A stretch of DNA of 64,000 nt from Betaproteobacteria bacterium (lineage in GTDB: Bacteria > Pseudomonadota > Gammaproteobacteria > Burkholderiales > Burkholderiaceae_F), in contig BOKW01000002.1 in the NCBI GenBank assembly GCA_016861185.1, forward strand, positions 124,001 to 188,000. Direction: 5' to 3'. Within the stretch, counting starts at the first letter, position 1, and every line of letters starts with the position of its first letter. Shown one piece after another: positions 61,444-64,000 of the stretch. Position numbers and translations under genes: made by a program. The notes below the pieces were generated by a model. It saw only the letters and a program-made list of their open reading frames with translations. It did not search any database and was not told where the DNA came from.

Positions 61444-62910
61444 ATGTCGCAATGGCTCAATCTGGCGCGCGCGGCGCAATTGGCGGGGGTGCCGCGCGGG
61501 ACGCTGCAGCGGATGATCGGTGCCGGCGAACTCGCGGCGTTCGACGGGCTGATCGATGCGGCCGAGCTGTTGCGCGCTTTCCCGCAGCTCAAGCTGGAAG
61601 ACGCGGGGCTGTTCGAGAAGGTCGCGCGCATCCGCGACGAATCGTTCGGCCGGCGCGTGCGCGAACGGATGCTGCCGTCGCAGGAAGTGCTCGCGCAGCG
61701 GCTGTTCGCGCAGGGACAGGAGCTCGCCGATCTGCGGCGACTGGTGCAGGCGTATCACGCGCTCGTCGTCGACGCGCAGGCGCGGCTCGGCGAACTCGCC
61801 GCCGATGACCGGCGGCTCGCCGGACTGAAGGGAATGCTGGACGAGGGGCTCAAACGCGCGCTTGGCGCCGAGCCCGCGGACCGGCTCGATGCGATGGTGA
61901 ACGTGATGCAGGTCATCTCGGCGCAGGTCACCGTGCTGCCCAGCGGGCGGCACTTTTTGGTCGAGGGCAACGACTCGATCTTGCAGGCCGGGTTGAAGGC
62001 CGGCATGCGCTTCGCCTACGGCTGCGGCACCGGCACCTGCGGGCTGTGCAAGGCGCGCGTGGTGAGCGGCGAAGTGCGCCAGATCCAGCACTCGGACTAT
62101 CCGCTGTCGGAGGTGGAGAAGCAGCAGGGCTACGCGCTGCTGTGCACGCATACGGCGGTCAGCGACATCGCGGTCGAAACCCTCGAGGCGCGCGGACCGG
62201 GCGACATCCCGGCGCAGGACATCGTCGCGACGGTGCGCGCCGTCGAAACGCTCGCGCCGGACACGCGGCTGCTGCATCTGCAGACGCCGCGCACGAACCG
62301 GCTGCGCTTCCTCGCCGGGCAGTCGGTGACGCTCGGCATCGCCGACGCGAACGGCGACGCGACGCAAACGGCCGCGCTCGCCAGTTGCCCGTGCGACGAA
62401 CGCAACCTGCACTTCCATATTGCGCGCGAGGAGGCGTCGCCGCTCGCGCAGGCGCTGTTCGCCGATCGCCTGCGCCCCGGCGCCGCGGTCAGCGTGCGCG
62501 GGCCGAGCGGCGACTTCGTGCTCGACGCCGACAGCGCGCGGCCGCTCGTGCTGGTCGCCTGCGACACGGGCTTCGCGCCGATCAAGAGTCTGCTCGAGCA
62601 CGCGATGGCCGGCGAGCAGGTCGAGGCCTTCGACCTGTACTGGCTCGCCACGCGCGCCGACGGCCACTACCTGGCGAACCAGTGCCGCGCGTGGGCGGCC
62701 GCGTTCGACAACTTTTCGCACCGACTGCTGACCGACGCCGCGCCGGGCGCCGGCGCCTGGCAGGTGACCGAAGCGGTCGTCGCATCGCGCCGCGAACTCG
62801 CGCAATGCGATGTGTTCGTCGCCGGCCCGGCCGAGTTCGTGCAGCCCGCGGTCGAAGGCCTGCAGGGCGCCGGCGCGCTGCCGGGCCGTACGCGCGCCCT
62901 CGTGCTCTGA
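61444..62910 (+). CDS. Fusion: HTH (MerR/excisionase-like) domain - 2Fe-2S ferredoxin - flavin/NAD reductase
   Basis: A 488-residue fusion. Residues 1-45 (NLARAAQLAGVPRGTLQRMI, then GELAAFDGLIDAAELLRAFP) look like a helix-turn-helix of the MerR/excisionase type. Residues 50-150 are predicted coiled helices (AQGQELADLRRLVQAYHALV). A plant-type 2Fe-2S domain follows, with C-x4-C-x2-C in YGCGTGTCGLCKARVVSG (about 200) and the fourth Cys in GYALLCTHT. The rest is a ferredoxin-reductase-like FAD/NAD module (VLVACDTGFAPIKSLLEHAM). It could couple electron flow to DNA binding or to the Rieske protein that follows, 20 bases downstream. Confidence 0.82.
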   Translation: MSQWLNLARAAQLAGVPRGTLQRMIGAGELAAFDGLIDAAELLRAFPQLKLEDAGLFEKVARIRDESFGRRVRERMLPSQEVLAQRLFAQGQELADLRRLVQAYHALVVDAQARLGELAADDRRLAGLKGMLDEGLKRALGAEPADRLDAMVNVMQVISAQVTVLPSGRHFLVEGNDSILQAGLKAGMRFAYGCGTGTCGLCKARVVSGEVRQIQHSDYPLSEVEKQQGYALLCTHTAVSDIAVETLEARGPGDIPAQDIVATVRAVETLAPDTRLLHLQTPRTNRLRFLAGQSVTLGIADANGDATQTAALASCPCDERNLHFHIAREEASPLAQALFADRLRPGAAVSVRGPSGDFVLDADSARPLVLVACDTGFAPIKSLLEHAMAGEQVEAFDLYWLATRADGHYLANQCRAWAAAFDNFSHRLLTDAAPGAGAWQVTEAVVASRRELAQCDVFVAGPAEFVQPAVEGLQGAGALPGRTRALVL

Positions 62911-62930
62911 CCCTCACCTCGACACCGACC

Positions 62931-63557
62931 ATGAGCGACGCACTGAACTTCCTCGTCAAGGCCCGCCCCGAGGCGATGGGCCACTACCTGAAGTTCCTGA
63001 AAGAGGCCGGCAGGAACCTCGACCCGAAGACGCGCAACCTGATCTCGGTGATCACCAAGGTGCATTCGCAGACGGATCGCGGCTTCCGCCAGTACCTGAT
63101 GCGCGCGCTGCGCGAAGGCTGCACGCCGGCCGAGGTGCTCGACGCACTGCTGATGGCGTTCCCGGCGCTGGGGCTGGCAAGAATCGTGTGGGCGGTGGAC
63201 ATCATCCTCGACATGGATCTGCCCGAGTTCCAGGCCGGCGCGTTCGGGCTGCCCGGCACCTGGCACGACGTAATGGGCGCACACGAGCTCGAAGTCGGCG
63301 CCACGCGCCGCGTCGACTGCGACGGTCGCGGTCTGTTCGTCCATCGCGCTGCCGACGAGTACCGCGTCTACGACAGCCGCTGCCCGCACCAGACGACCAA
63401 CATCCCGCACCTGGCGCTGCAGGGCACGCGGCTGACCTGCCCGAAGCACGAGTGGGCGTTCGACATCACGACCGGCGAATGCATCGCCAAGGGTTCGACG
63501 CCGCTGAAGCGCTGGCAGTCGAAAGTCGAAGGCGGACGGCTGCTCGCGTACTGGTAG
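62931..63557 (+). CDS. Fusion: AhpD/CMD-like domain - Rieske 2Fe-2S domain
   Basis: A 208-residue fusion. Residues 1-95 have a carboxymuconolactone-decarboxylase/AhpD-like helical fold (EAGRNLDPKTRNLISVITKV, then EGCTPAEVLDALLMAFPALG), with the Cys in the REGCT segment but no CxxC. Residues 105-208 are a Rieske domain: CPH in SRCPHQTTNIPH and CPKH in LTCPKHEWAFDITTGECIAK. It may receive electrons from the reductase fusion upstream. cysG follows 2 bases after its stop. Confidence 0.82.
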   Translation: MSDALNFLVKARPEAMGHYLKFLKEAGRNLDPKTRNLISVITKVHSQTDRGFRQYLMRALREGCTPAEVLDALLMAFPALGLARIVWAVDIILDMDLPEFQAGAFGLPGTWHDVMGAHELEVGATRRVDCDGRGLFVHRAADEYRVYDSRCPHQTTNIPHLALQGTRLTCPKHEWAFDITTGECIAKGSTPLKRWQSKVEGGRLLAYW

Positions 63558-63559
63558 CG

Positions 63560-64000
63560 ATGGATCACCTGCCGATCTTCCTGAAGCTCGCCGGCGAACG
63601 CTGCGCGGTGATCGGCGGCGGCGAAGTCGCCGCACGCAAGGCGCGGCTTCTGCTCGACGCCGGCGCGCGCGTGACCGTGACTGCCCCCGAGCTGTGCGAG
63701 GCGCTCGCCGATCTCGCGCGCCAGGGTCGCATCGAGCACCGTGCGGCGGCGTTCACGCGCGAGGCGCTCGCGGGTGTTGTCCTCGTCATCGCGGCCACCG
63801 ACGACCGCGCGGTCAACGCCGAGGTGTCGCGGCTGGCGCGCGCGCAGGGCACGCCGGTCAACGTCGTCGACGATCCGGAACTGTGCTCGTTCATCCTGCC
63901 GGCGATCGTCGATCGTTCGCCGGTCGTGATCGCGGTGTCGACCGGCGGCGCCTCGCCGGTGCTCGCGCGGCTGCTGCGCGCGCGGCTCGAGAGCCTGATC
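63560..64000 (+). CDS. cysG: Siroheme synthase, N-terminal part (runs off the right edge)
   Basis: The first 147 codons are seen. They show the precorrin-2 dehydrogenase/ferrochelatase module: FLKLAGERCAVIGGGEVAAR is the NAD-binding start, then LLDAGARVTVTAPELCEALA and VVDDPELCSFILPAIVDRSP and VIAVSTGGASPVLARLLRAR. Whether the SAM methyltransferase half of CysG follows cannot be seen, so a stand-alone SirC-like enzyme is possible. It would supply siroheme to DsrAB. It is the last visible gene of the TauE operon. Confidence 0.9.
   Translation, partial: MDHLPIFLKLAGERCAVIGGGEVAARKARLLLDAGARVTVTAPELCEALADLARQGRIEHRAAAFTREALAGVVLVIAATDDRAVNAEVSRLARAQGTPVNVVDDPELCSFILPAIVDRSPVVIAVSTGGASPVLARLLRARLESLI

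Noticed and set aside
59197..62805. 1202-codon minus-strand frame over the TauE to fusion-gene region
   Set aside because: The plus strand here has recognisable families in a tight operon. The minus frame is Arg/Ala/Gln-rich low-complexity translation typical of antisense frames.

Overview
The window is GC-rich DNA from a sulfur-oxidizing proteobacterium, most likely a betaproteobacterium (Burkholderiales/Rhodocyclales/Nitrosomonadales type). This rests on the gene set: a complete oxidative-type dsr operon in the order dsrABEFHCMKLJOPNR, an aprM-aprB-aprA-sat cluster of the AprM (not Qmo) type, a soeABC sulfite dehydrogenase, and an aerobic 2-aminobenzoyl-CoA (anthranilate) pathway of the Azoarcus kind. 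No rRNA, transposase, phage gene or CRISPR array was seen.

Layout. 1-0.9 kb: end of lysC, tRNA-Ser(GCT), tRNA-Arg(ACG) and a strong terminator. 0.9-15.2 kb: accessory genes. These are VOC and acetyltransferase genes, then a minus-strand run encoding a SAM methyltransferase, a DUF3455 lipoprotein, a ferritin-like diiron protein, an alpha/beta hydrolase and a vanadium-haloperoxidase-like protein. A large BTAD/ATPase/TPR regulator is divergent from this run, and a second ferritin-like paralogue follows it. Next come a small ParB-like protein beside a pair of DnaA-box-like sites, a VOC protein and a zincin-like lipoprotein or membrane protein. 15.3-17.0 kb: two overlapping c-type cytochrome genes. 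17.0-24.6 kb: an anthranilate-degradation operon with a MarR regulator and nearly every junction translationally coupled. 24.9-28.2 kb: a tight six-gene minus-strand operon divergent from dsr (DUF6967-like protein, Cas6/Cmx6-like protein, tandem TusA, cysteine-poor DsrC homologue, unknown protein, TauD-like dioxygenase). 28.5-40.9 kb: the dsr operon, then a YeeE/YedE sulfur-compound transporter. 42.3-48.9 kb: soeABC with a two-component system in the same run. 49.1-52.0 kb: small genes, including another DsrC homologue. 52.1-58.8 kb: sat-aprM-aprB-aprA followed on the same strand by five small or accessory genes ending in a fourth DsrC homologue. 59.2-64 kb: a TauE/SafE exporter, DUF1634 protein, universal stress protein, HTH/2Fe-2S/flavin reductase fusion, AhpD-like/Rieske fusion and the start of cysG.

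How it fits together. Persulfide sulfur is expected to move through TusA-like and DsrEFH carriers to DsrC. DsrAB oxidizes it to sulfite, with DsrMKJOP and DsrL handling DsrC and electrons. Siroheme comes from CysG and is amidated by DsrN. Sulfite is oxidized either directly by SoeABC or through AprAB(M) and Sat with ATP formation. TauE/SafE and YeeE/YedE proteins would move sulfite or thiosulfate-like compounds. The most unusual parts are the Cas6-like/TusA-TusA/DsrC-like operon next to dsr, four DsrC paralogues that differ in their C-terminal cysteines, and the two fusion proteins upstream of cysG. All functions are from reading sequence and motifs; no database search was run.
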